Origin: Candidatus Latescibacter anaerobius SCGC AAA252-E07
GTDB taxonomy: Bacteria; Latescibacterota; Latescibacteria; Latescibacterales; Latescibacteraceae
Reading direction: 5' to 3'
DNA: 7,875 nucleotides
Assembly: GCA_000403035.1 (NCBI GenBank)
Contig: AQSL01000158.1
Location: 42,531-50,405 of the forward strand
The notes beneath the pieces were generated by a model. That model did not search any database. It was given only the letters and a program-made list of their open reading frames with translations, and was not told where the DNA came from. A program made the translations under genes and the position numbers. Positions 1 to 6,789 of this stretch are shown here, in pieces; position 1 is the first letter of the stretch; each line of letters opens with the position of its first letter.

Positions 1-1180
1 TCCTTATTGTCAGCGTCCCGCCTGTGCTCATGGCCTCACATGCATTGAGAAGAATATTTAAGAATACCCGGTGAATTTGTTCGGAATCAACAGCTATACG
101 GGGTAAATTGCTTCCGAATTCACATACTATTCTGATATTGTCTGGTATAGATGTGCTCTTTACAGCAGTCTCAACAAGGTCATTTGTACTTACAGTTGTT
201 ACTTTTAGTTCCCTTGTCCGGGCAAAACCAAGTATGTCATCGATGAGTTTATTAATGTTGTGAACCTCTTCATGCAAAATTCTCAAATGCTCTTTTATTT
301 TTTTATCCGGGTCCGGATTTTGACAAATTTTAATCCCCAGAAACTCTACTGAATTCTTAATGGTACCTAAAGGATTCCTTATTTCGTGGCCAACGATGCT
401 GGCCAATTGTCCCATTGCCGCCATTTTCTCCTGACGAACTAATAGCTCCTCATTGCGTTTACGATCAGTGATATCTCGAAGCATTGCAAGGTGAGCAGTT
501 TCCCCATGCCAGCTTGTATTCACCGTGCGCATCTCCGCAAGCCCTTTTGTGCCGTTAGCGCATAGAATGTCAATCTCAGTCGAATTACCTGACACAATCG
601 GACGGCCAAACTGACTACCTATGAGCCTTTCCGACTCAAGCTTAAATTGGGAGACAGCAGACTGATTGGCAAAACGCACCACTCCCTGTTGGTCAATAAC
701 AACCATGCCATCTTCGCTCATTTGTACTATACTATAAAAGCTATTCTTTGCGGACTGTAATTCCTCGGATTTCTGTTTCAAATCCACCAGTAACCGTTGC
801 CGCTCGATAGCGTAGCGAATGGAGCGCATCAACAGGCTGCTATTCACGTCTCCCTTGACCAGATAATCCTGCGCACCGTTCTGTACTGCTTTAACGGCGC
901 TCGCTTCATCGTCAAGACCGGTCAGTACAATTATGGGAACATCCGGCACAAGAGTATTCACTTTGTTGAACGTATCAAGTCCATTGCTGTCCGGCAGATT
1001 GAGATCTAATAAAACAACGTCAACCTCTTCCCGTGCAAAATACTCCAACCCGGCAGAAAGACGTTCAACGCACTCCAAATTAAATTGCAGGGCCTCAAAT
1101 TGGGGAATCATTTCACGTATTAAACGGGCATCTCCCGGATTATCTTCAATAAGAAGGACTTTTTTCATTTTAATAGTCAT
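1..1180 (-). CDS. Receiver-PAS-histidine kinase hybrid (3' end outside window)
   Basis: Cytoplasmic sensor kinase with an N-terminal response-regulator receiver. The frame is open to the left edge, giving 389 residues from the Met at 1168, or 393 from the Met at 1180. Numbered from the Met at 1168: the receiver spans about 1-122 (acidic E8/D9, phospho-acceptor D55 in VVLLDLNLPD, T83, K105); a helical linker covers 122-142; a PAS domain about 143-236 ends in the usual RDITDRK; the HisKA H-box HEIRNPL has H261; the N-box NILLNA (N371, N375) starts the ATPase domain. The G-boxes and end lie beyond the window. No membrane segment is visible. Neither possible start has a clear Shine-Dalgarno, so start choice is uncertain. 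The receiver closely resembles those of the two receiver/KaiA-like proteins nearby, suggesting shared origin and possibly a shared phosphodonor. It probably acts as output or feedback kinase of the Kai module (inference). Confidence 0.88.
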   Translation of the reverse strand, partial: MTIKMKKVLLIEDNPGDARLIREMIPQFEALQFNLECVERLSAGLEYFAREEVDVVLLDLNLPDSNGLDTFNKVNTLVPDVPIIVLTGLDDEASAVKAVQNGAQDYLVKGDVNSSLLMRSIRYAIERQRLLVDLKQKSEELQSAKNSFYSIVQMSEDGMVVIDQQGVVRFANQSAVSQFKLESERLIGSQFGRPIVSGNSTEIDILCANGTKGLAEMRTVNTSWHGETAHLAMLRDITDRKRNEELLVRQEKMAAMGQLASIVGHEIRNPLGTIKNSVEFLGIKICQNPDPDKKIKEHLRILHEEVHNINKLIDDILGFARTRELKVTTVSTNDLVETAVKSTSIPDNIRIVCEFGSNLPRIAVDSEQIHRVFLNILLNACEAMSTGGTLTIR

Positions 1181-1188
1181 AGTTTGCC

Positions 1189-1203
1189 ATTGTTTAAAAC
1201 AAT
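1189..1203. repeat. 15-bp perfect palindrome before the hybrid kinase
   Basis: ATTGTTT, a central A, then AAACAAT. The two 7-bp arms are perfect inverted repeats, ending 8 nt upstream of the possible start codon at 1180. It could be an operator for a dimeric regulator or could affect initiation. It is AT-rich and short, so chance occurrence is possible. Confidence 0.35.
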
Positions 1204-1231
1204 CAGATCATTTCATGCTCAAAAAATACCA

Positions 1232-1259
1232 CTTATAGATGCACGTTCTATTGCCACAA
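1232..1259 (-). promoter_or_regulatory. Possible sigma70-like promoter for the hybrid kinase
   Basis: Reading the minus strand, TTGTGG (1254-1259) and TATAAG (1232-1237) are separated by 16 nt. This gives a weak -35 and a good -10 match about 50 nt upstream of the start codon. It sits in the only sizeable gap of the cluster (1181-1277), so an internal promoter is plausible. The pattern is loose and the region is AT-rich. Confidence 0.2.
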
Positions 1260-1277
1260 AAATCTTTATATCCTTAT

Positions 1278-2804
1278 CTATACCTTTTCTTCTTCAAACA
1301 TTCTGCTGATACGTTCTATCTCTTTAGACTCACCATATACCGGTTGACCTGTCAGGATACCGGTGACAGAGCTAAAACTATTACCAATATGCATCCCTTT
1401 TGAGTCAATGCTGTATTCCCGGATGTCTTTATCGTGTTGTGAGCCACGCATTTTGAGGACTGTTATCCCCCGTTTCATTTCCCCATACATCTCCACATAC
1501 CTGAGCAGAATGATTGAATCGGTAATTGTTGAAATATGCGTTTCTGTTATCGATGCACCGCCAAATAAAGACGGGGTGGTTGATGTAAATAATCCTGCGG
1601 TTTCCTTATACTTAATAAAGGAAGTCAGCGCTATGACAAATTCGCGAAAACTCTTGATCGACGAAACACGTTCAAGGGCGGATAAGCTGTCCACAGCAAT
1701 ACGATTTGGTTTGAATTCTTCGACTATTCCTTTTATGGTAATAAGATGATCTTCCAATACATCGGACTCCGGGTAAGTACACACTATTTTTAACAAACCA
1801 TCTTTTTCCATTTTCTCATAGTCAATTCCCCAACCTTTAGCGTTACGGGAAAGCTGCTCCCTGCTCTCCTCATAAGCTAACACTAAACACCGCTCGCCAT
1901 TTAATACCCCGCCTTTAACGAACTCGGTAACCATGAGCGTTTTACCGGTTCCGGTCGCCCCGGATGTCAGTATTATTGAATCGCGGAAAAATCCTCCATC
2001 GCACATTTTGTCAAGAATCAGATTCCCTGAGCTGATACGGATATCGGATGATTTCTGTTGCAGTTCAATAGCCGAAAGCGGAATAATAATGATGCCTTCC
2101 ACGGGAGTAACGGTAAAAGGACATTCACCTTTCTGATGAGATGTCCCCCGGAATTTAAGGATCTCTATAGTCCGACGCCGTTTTTCTTCCTCCAGAACAT
2201 TACGGAGGATAATCACATTATCGGCAACGAACTCCTCTATTCCAAAACGGGCGATAGCACCGTATTCCTCGGTCCTTTCTGCAGTCAAGACCGCTGTTAC
2301 GTTAATTTTCTTCAACATTACCGCAATTTGAAAAAGTTCTCTTCGCACCATTGAAACATCGGATAATTGTGAAAATATAGCGCCGAGAGAGTCCACAGAA
2401 ACACGTTGAGCATTGACCTTCCTGATGGCAAACTCGATGCGGACCATAAGGGCTCCCAGGTCATAGGCTCCGGATTCAATTGTTTCTTCTCCCACTACAG
2501 GAGATGAATCAACAAAAGCAAATTTCCCTTCATCTTCCCATTTCTGAATGTCCCAGCCCAAACCTGCCATATTTTTTCTGATATCGTCCGGGGATTCTTC
2601 AAAAGTGACAAAGACGCCATTTTCTTCTCTTCTGACTATACCCTCGACAATAAATTGGACGGCGAAGATGGTTTTGGCGCTTCCGGATGAACCGGCAACC
2701 AAAGTTGTGCGGTTTTTCGGCAGTCCGCCATGTGCTATCAGATCAAAGCCAGGAATCCCTGTCGGTATTTTCTCCATCATTACTAAGCCATTTTTTTCTT
2801 CCAT
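1278..2804 (-). CDS. kaiC: KaiC-family two-domain ATPase/autokinase, copy 1
   Basis: Circadian-clock type KaiC: a tandem RecA-like ATPase expected to form hexamers, with a CI ATPase ring and a CII autokinase ring. The length of 508 residues fits the family. CI: Walker A GSSGSAKT (38-45), catalytic Glu pair E69/E70, Walker B aspartate near D138, a KaiB-contact loop region around 110-121, and RGTSHQKGE (219-227). CII: Walker A GATGTGKT (282-289), E312/E313, Walker B D372, and HISTITDS with T420, S425 and T426 at the positions of T426, S431 and T432 of Synechococcus KaiC. A C-terminal tail of about 25 residues corresponds to the A-loop and KaiA-binding segment. The oddity is A43, where Walker A normally has Gly before the Lys. 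The start at 2804 is supported by an AGGGA Shine-Dalgarno 8 nt upstream; Met9 and Met10 lack one. It lies 22 nt after kaiB. Family assignment is essentially certain; actual rhythmic function is not shown. Confidence 0.96.
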   Translation of the reverse strand: MEEKNGLVMMEKIPTGIPGFDLIAHGGLPKNRTTLVAGSSGSAKTIFAVQFIVEGIVRREENGVFVTFEESPDDIRKNMAGLGWDIQKWEDEGKFAFVDSSPVVGEETIESGAYDLGALMVRIEFAIRKVNAQRVSVDSLGAIFSQLSDVSMVRRELFQIAVMLKKINVTAVLTAERTEEYGAIARFGIEEFVADNVIILRNVLEEEKRRRTIEILKFRGTSHQKGECPFTVTPVEGIIIIPLSAIELQQKSSDIRISSGNLILDKMCDGGFFRDSIILTSGATGTGKTLMVTEFVKGGVLNGERCLVLAYEESREQLSRNAKGWGIDYEKMEKDGLLKIVCTYPESDVLEDHLITIKGIVEEFKPNRIAVDSLSALERVSSIKSFREFVIALTSFIKYKETAGLFTSTTPSLFGGASITETHISTITDSIILLRYVEMYGEMKRGITVLKMRGSQHDKDIREYSIDSKGMHIGNSFSSVTGILTGQPVYGESKEIERISRMFEEEKV

Positions 2805-2812
2805 GATGTATA

Positions 2813-2817
2813 TCCCT
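2813..2817 (-). promoter_or_regulatory. Shine-Dalgarno of kaiC copy 1
   Basis: AGGGA on the minus strand, 8 nt before the ATG at 2804, within the 22-nt kaiB-kaiC gap. It fixes the start at 2804 rather than the internal Met9/Met10. Confidence 0.7.
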
Positions 2818-2826
2818 ATTCTTTAA

Positions 2827-3111
2827 TTACTTCTCAGTTATAGATTCGATATCAAGTCCCATGAGCACTTTTTCAGTATTTGACAGATCTCCAATGATTC
2901 GCCGCAGCGGCTGGGGTACCTCCCTGATCAGGGTAGGTGTAGCTAAAATTTTCTCGTTCTCAGCTAACTGTGGCCGTTCTAAAATATCGATTACTACCAT
3001 CGTATATTGACCGCTCAATTCCTCATCACAGATCCGCTGCAGGTTAGCGATGGCGCGTTTAGATTTTGACGTTTGACCGGTGATATACAATTTCAAAGCA
3101 AATTTAGTCAT
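2827..3111 (-). CDS. kaiB: KaiB clock protein
   Basis: KaiB is a small thioredoxin-like, fold-switching protein that binds the CI ring of phosphorylated KaiC, sequesters KaiA and helps reset the cycle (known from cyanobacteria). This 94-residue protein is slightly shorter than the roughly 102-residue Synechococcus KaiB, lacking its acidic C-terminal tail. Diagnostic stretches are KLYITGQTSKS (7-17), DILERPQLAENEKILATPT (42-60) and PLRRIIGDLSNTEKVLMGLD (68-87), all close to canonical KaiB. It is not the KaiB-like sensor domain of SasA, since no kinase is fused. The start overlaps the stop of the upstream receiver/KaiA-like gene by 4 nt (ATGA), and a strong Shine-Dalgarno (AGGGAG, 3119-3124) lies 7 nt upstream. 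It is the only kaiB visible, although two kaiC genes are present. Confidence 0.96.
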   Translation of the reverse strand: MTKFALKLYITGQTSKSKRAIANLQRICDEELSGQYTMVVIDILERPQLAENEKILATPTLIREVPQPLRRIIGDLSNTEKVLMGLDIESITEK

Positions 3112-3995
3112 AATTTTACTCCCTTTTTCTGTGTCCCTTTTTGTGGGTTATGTTCAGCGGTTCTTCTTGTTATATTCATGTAATAATTACGATAGAAAGA
3201 AACAAGATTTCCCATGAGTTCGAGGATCAAAAGACGGCCTTCTTCTATAGTAGCCTGTGCTTTTTTGTAATGGATATCTCTATTCTTTTCTATGAGCGCC
3301 TTGGTATGAATACTCACCACTTCACGAGGTCCAACTCTCAAAAAACCGAGCTTATCAGCCATCTGTATAAGCTTTATTGAATAGTTATTTTCTATTTTAT
3401 AATTCTTTTGCATAAGGGCTTCATCCAGAATTCCCCCGTATTGTTGAACCAGCTCATTGAAAATATCAGGTTGAGAATCGTTTAAAAGTTTCGTGCCATA
3501 CATCGCGGCGGTTAGCGTACTCGGAGATGAAGAGGACATATGATCGAGCGATTCGATCTCCCCTCTCTGTTTCTCCCGCTGCCGGACCTGTTCCAATTCA
3601 TTCAAGAGCCTGCATCGCTCGATTGCATATCTGATTGAGCGAACCAGCAGGGTGCCATTCACTTGTTCCTTTACCAGATAGTCGTGCGCTCCTTGCTGTA
3701 TCGCATTAATTGCAAGTTCTTTATCGTCGAGATTGGTCAGAACGATGACTGGAACACCTGAAATCTGAGAGAGAATTTTTATAAGTGTATCTAAACCCTG
3801 GCTGTCGGGCAGCCCCATATCCGATAAGATCACGTCGATGTGTTTTTCAGCAATGCCCTCAAGCCCTGTCGAGAGCGTGTCGAAGCATTCAAGATTATAT
3901 TGATTATTATTCGCTTCGTTTAACATTTCCTGAATCAATCGAGCGTCTCCGGGGTTGTCCTCGATCAACAGTACTTTAATTTGTTGGGATTTCAT
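3108..3995 (-). CDS. Receiver domain fused to KaiA-like C-terminal domain, copy 1
   Basis: Response regulator of 295 residues. The N-terminal receiver is about residues 1-125: acidic E12/D13, phospho-acceptor D59 in SDMGLPDSQG, T87, and K109 in DYLVKEQ. A charged, probably coiled-coil linker (about 126-150) and a Ser-rich spacer (153-160) follow. Residues about 180-272 form a helical domain resembling the C-terminal four-helix domain of KaiA, the part that binds the KaiC tail and stimulates autophosphorylation. The best match is REVVSIH (224-230) to KaiA TKVVEIH, and the final helix RLLILELMGNLVSFYRN to KaiA RLTLIDVIAHLCEMYRR. RsbU N-terminal domains share this fold (SCOP KaiA/RbsU domain) and are an alternative label, but no phosphatase domain is present and kaiB follows directly. 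Unlike KaiA's pseudo-receiver, the phosphorylation residues here are intact. The start forms a TAATG overlap with the upstream kaiC stop; its own Shine-Dalgarno is weak, so coupling is likely. Confidence 0.85.
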   Translation of the reverse strand: MKSQQIKVLLIEDNPGDARLIQEMLNEANNNQYNLECFDTLSTGLEGIAEKHIDVILSDMGLPDSQGLDTLIKILSQISGVPVIVLTNLDDKELAINAIQQGAHDYLVKEQVNGTLLVRSIRYAIERCRLLNELEQVRQREKQRGEIESLDHMSSSSPSTLTAAMYGTKLLNDSQPDIFNELVQQYGGILDEALMQKNYKIENNYSIKLIQMADKLGFLRVGPREVVSIHTKALIEKNRDIHYKKAQATIEEGRLLILELMGNLVSFYRNYYMNITRRTAEHNPQKGTQKKGVKL

Positions 3996-5503
3996 TATTT
4001 AAACATTTCCGTTAGTTGTTCTCTATCCGGCATCCCCGTACTGGTCGGAATACCAAGAATTATGTTCTCCACATTTTTAAACGGACCGCCAACGTGAAGC
4101 CCATCACCGTCGATTGTGAATTCACGAATTTGTTTGTCGTGTTGCGAGCCCCGCATTTTGATGACAGCAATGCCGCGCCTGAGAAATCCGCCGATTTCAA
4201 CGTACCGTAAAATCATAATTACATCGGTGATTGTGGAAATGTGCGCTTCAGTAACTGACTCACCGCCCGAAAGTGAAGGCGTAGTACTGGTAAAGAGACT
4301 GCAAATTCTCTCCTGTTTGACGAAAGAGGTCAGGCCAATGACAAATTCACGGAAATTCCGCACGGTGGAAACCCGTTCCATTGCTGATACACTATCCAAA
4401 ACAAGACGATCTGGTTTGAAACTTTCAATAGTTCGTCGGATGCTCAAAAGATGATCTTCCAATCCCATGGCTTCGGGATATCGGCATACAATCTTTAATA
4501 ACCCATCATCCTCCCATTTTTTATAATCAACGCCCCAGGATTCAGCATTCCGCAAAAGTTGTTGATGGGATTCTTCAAAAGCCAAAAGGAGAACTTTTTC
4601 GCCATTCCGGCAGGCAACTGAAGAGAACATTGTACTCATGAGGGTTTTACCCCCTCCGGTTGGACCGCTGATCAGGAAGATGGAATCCCGGAAAATCCCC
4701 CCATTGGTCATTTCGTCAAGCACATTATTACCGATGCTGACCTTTTCTAAGGATGACTCTTGTTTCAACTCCATGACGGAAAGCGGCATGATAGTAATGC
4801 CGGAATCGCTTATTGTGAAAGGGTATTCACCCTTCATATGAGTGTCTCCGCGCATTTTAAGTATTTGGATTGTCCGGCGGCACTTTTCCTCATCCAAAAC
4901 GTTACGCAGGATAATCACATTGTCGGATACAAATTCCTCAATGCCTAACCGGGAAATCAGACCATACTCTTCTAATCGTTCTGAAGTAAAAATCGACGTA
5001 ATATCAAGTTCTTTGAGGAAATCTTCGATCCGGAAAATTTCTCTGCGAATCACTGAAGGATTATCGAATTGTTGGAAAAGAGACCCTACTGAATCTATAA
5101 TTACTATTTTTGCGCCTATCTTTTCAATGTTATGCTTTATCTGAACCATCAAACCAGAAAGATCATAGCGCCCTGTTTCTTCTTCCTGACCCGGTTCAGG
5201 AGAAGCATCGACAAACAAAAATTTACCCTGTTCAAAAAGTTCGTCCAGATGCCAGTTAAGCTTTTTTACATTGCGCACAATATCTTTAGGCCGTTCCTCA
5301 CAGGTGACGAATACTCCTGCTCGATTAAATTGGGTAATGCTTCGATACAGGAATTCCACTCCCAGAAGTGTCTTGCCGGAGCCAGAACTGCCGACAAGGA
5401 GAGTCGTCCGCCCCTCGGTCAATCCTCCGTAGGAAAGACTTTCAAAACCATCAATACCTGTAGGAATTTTACTCGGGGCTTTCAATCCGCTATACTTATT
5501 CAT
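3995..5503 (-). CDS. kaiC: KaiC-family two-domain ATPase/autokinase, copy 2
   Basis: Second full-length KaiC, 502 residues, clearly paralogous to the copy at 1278-2804 but diverged along its whole length. CI: Walker A GSSGSGKT (38-45, standard form), E69/E70, Walker B D137, KaiB-contact region around 109-120 (ETGRYDLSGLM), and MRGDTHMKGEYPF. CII: Walker A GPTGGGKT (280-287), E310/E311, Walker B D370, and HISTITD with T418, S423 and T424 at the KaiC phosphorylation positions. The C-terminal tail (ENIILGIPTSTG onward, about 24 residues) is shorter than in Synechococcus KaiC. The ATG at 5503 is supported by AGAGGT 5 nt upstream and overlaps the end of the preceding receiver/KaiA-like gene by 8 nt (ATGAATAA). 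Its stop overlaps the next start by 1 nt. It is expected to form a hexameric autokinase/ATPase, and which KaiA-like protein and KaiB it partners with is unknown. Confidence 0.96.
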   Translation of the reverse strand: MNKYSGLKAPSKIPTGIDGFESLSYGGLTEGRTTLLVGSSGSGKTLLGVEFLYRSITQFNRAGVFVTCEERPKDIVRNVKKLNWHLDELFEQGKFLFVDASPEPGQEEETGRYDLSGLMVQIKHNIEKIGAKIVIIDSVGSLFQQFDNPSVIRREIFRIEDFLKELDITSIFTSERLEEYGLISRLGIEEFVSDNVIILRNVLDEEKCRRTIQILKMRGDTHMKGEYPFTISDSGITIMPLSVMELKQESSLEKVSIGNNVLDEMTNGGIFRDSIFLISGPTGGGKTLMSTMFSSVACRNGEKVLLLAFEESHQQLLRNAESWGVDYKKWEDDGLLKIVCRYPEAMGLEDHLLSIRRTIESFKPDRLVLDSVSAMERVSTVRNFREFVIGLTSFVKQERICSLFTSTTPSLSGGESVTEAHISTITDVIMILRYVEIGGFLRRGIAVIKMRGSQHDKQIREFTIDGDGLHVGGPFKNVENIILGIPTSTGMPDREQLTEMFK

Positions 5504-6341
5504 AATTTACCTCTTCTTTATTTTTGAATGAGTTCAAGTATATATCTATTATGTTGCCCATGAGTTCAACAAGCACAATCCGTGTATCGTTTGAAAAGGC
5601 ACGTTCTTCCATTGGCGTTGCTCGTTTGGAATAATTATTCAAAACGTTCACATGGATAGTAACAACTTCACGTGCCTTGACATGCATTGAAGCCAACTGC
5701 CTGGCAAACTCGCGGATGAGTTCTGAAGGACGATCTTCCTGTAGCCTTATAGCATGCAAGTATTTGAAGGTAATTCCCGTGTATTTTGAGATCAGACTGT
5801 TGAGGGTTGCCTCGTCAGAAATAGATGTACTATCTTTTTCTGATATCCCATTGCCTTTACTTATTGCAAGATAAAGTTTATGGTTACGAATACTCTGTAC
5901 AAGTTCCAGATCCTCTTGTTTCCGTTGGCGTGCCTTTTCAAGTTCCACCTGCAATCCATGCCGCTCGATGGTATAGCACAGAACCCGACAAAGCATTTTA
6001 CCACTCAGCTGTCCTTTGACAAGATAATCCTGTGCTCCCTGCTTTACCGCCTCAATGCCGAGTTTTTCATCGTCAAGGCCGGTCAACACCACAATAGGCT
6101 TAGTGGTAACCACTGCATGTGTTTTAATAATGGTATTTAATCCCTGACTATCGGGCAGCCCCAGGTCGAGCAGAATCAGGTCGATTCCCCCTATGGCCAA
6201 GCGTTTCAATCCCTCATCGAGACTTTTTACATGTGCTATATCGTATTCAACAGTATCGGCCTCGCCAAGCATCTCTTCTATCAACCGGGCGTCTCCGGGG
6301 TTGTCCTCGACTAACAGGACTTTAATTGTTTCCCTATTCAT
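5496..6341 (-). CDS. Receiver domain fused to KaiA-like C-terminal domain, copy 2
   Basis: Paralogue of the protein at 3108-3995, 281 residues from the chosen start. The receiver is about 1-125 with E12/D13, D59 in LLDLGLPDSQG, T87 and K109, all at the same residue numbers as copy 1. A helical linker (about 126-150) and a variable spacer lead to a KaiA/RsbU-type helical domain at about 180-272, with REVVTIH (224-230) and RIVLVELMGNIIDIYLN (254-270). The receivers and the last two helices are well conserved between copies; the spacer and first helices are not. Translation from 6341 is preferred over an in-frame upstream ATG at 6392, because AGGA lies 7 nt before 6341, the receiver then starts like its paralogue, and the overlap with the upstream regulator is only 8 nt (ATGAATAG). 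It overlaps the following kaiC by 8 nt. Its probable role is a phosphorylation-gated KaiA-like activator of that KaiC (inference). Confidence 0.85.
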   Translation of the reverse strand: MNRETIKVLLVEDNPGDARLIEEMLGEADTVEYDIAHVKSLDEGLKRLAIGGIDLILLDLGLPDSQGLNTIIKTHAVVTTKPIVVLTGLDDEKLGIEAVKQGAQDYLVKGQLSGKMLCRVLCYTIERHGLQVELEKARQRKQEDLELVQSIRNHKLYLAISKGNGISEKDSTSISDEATLNSLISKYTGITFKYLHAIRLQEDRPSELIREFARQLASMHVKAREVVTIHVNVLNNYSKRATPMEERAFSNDTRIVLVELMGNIIDIYLNSFKNKEEVNYE

Positions 6342-6789
6342 TTTTTTTTCCTGGTAATTTAACAATGGAGAACCAAAAATTATCAATAGCACTGACTATT
6401 TTGGAGAACTGTTCAAAACCGACAGGCTTGGTAATGAAACAGTTGGCATGGAGATTATAAGCTTTGAGAATATCCTCTTCAGCCTGTGAAGTTGTGAGTA
6501 TTACCACCGGGATTTTTTTCAGGTTTTCATCGGCCTTGATCTCTTCGAGAACCTCACGTCCGTCTTTCTTGGGAAGATTCAGATCGAGAAATATTATATC
6601 CGGAGTAGCTGCATCTGCATAGTTGACTTCTTTGTGCAGGATGCTCATGGCTTCTACCCCATCTTTAGCCACGAAAAGATTGTTGTGTATCTTGCATTTC
6701 TTGAGGGCTTCTGTTGTTAGTCGCACATCGCCAGGATTGTCTTCCACCAGTAAAATATTAATGGGTTCTACTATAGTATTATTAGTCAT
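6334..6789 (-). CDS. Rcp1-like single-domain response regulator
   Basis: CheY-like receiver of 151 residues with no output domain. Acidic residues E16/D17, phospho-acceptor D69 in FLDLNLPKKDGREV, T99/T100 and K121 are present. The stretch LDLNLPKKDGREVL and the C-terminal NFWFSIVKLPG closely resemble cyanobacterial Rcp1, the phosphoacceptor of phytochrome kinase Cph1. This family commonly sits directly after a kinase of the type found upstream here. The start at 6789 has AAGGGA 8 nt upstream and overlaps the kinase stop by 8 nt (ATGACTAA). An upstream in-frame start at 6873 would overlap the kinase gene by about 90 nt and add a non-receiver extension, so it is rejected. It is likely a phosphate shuttle or acceptor from the upstream kinase. 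Its 3' end carries an A9 run (6341-6349). Confidence 0.92.
   Translation of the reverse strand: MTNNTIVEPINILLVEDNPGDVRLTTEALKKCKIHNNLFVAKDGVEAMSILHKEVNYADAATPDIIFLDLNLPKKDGREVLEEIKADENLKKIPVVILTTSQAEEDILKAYNLHANCFITKPVGFEQFSKIVSAIDNFWFSIVKLPGKKNE
6349..6352 (-). promoter_or_regulatory. Shine-Dalgarno of receiver/KaiA-like copy 2
   Basis: AGGA on the minus strand, 7 nt before the ATG at 6341 and inside the last codons of the Rcp1-like gene. It decides the start in favour of 6341 over the ATG at 6392. Confidence 0.6.

Noticed and set aside
1181..1277. Rho-independent terminator after kaiC copy 1
   Set aside because: No GC-rich stem followed by a T tract is visible on the minus strand. The palindrome is AT-only in its core and lacks a U-tract.
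3160..3460. Labelling the receiver C-terminal domains as RsbU phosphatases
   Set aside because: Only the RsbU N-terminal-type helical fold is present. No PP2C catalytic domain follows, and the kaiB/kaiC context favours KaiA-like.
1278..5503. RadA/RecA or DnaB-like identity for the two large ATPases
   Set aside because: Tandem full-length KaiC domains with paired catalytic Glu residues, the HISTITD phosphosite and KaiC-type C-tails are specific to KaiC.
6342..6392. 17-residue N-terminal extension of receiver/KaiA-like copy 2
   Set aside because: It overlaps the Rcp1-like gene. The internal ATG at 6341 has a Shine-Dalgarno and matches the paralogue's start.
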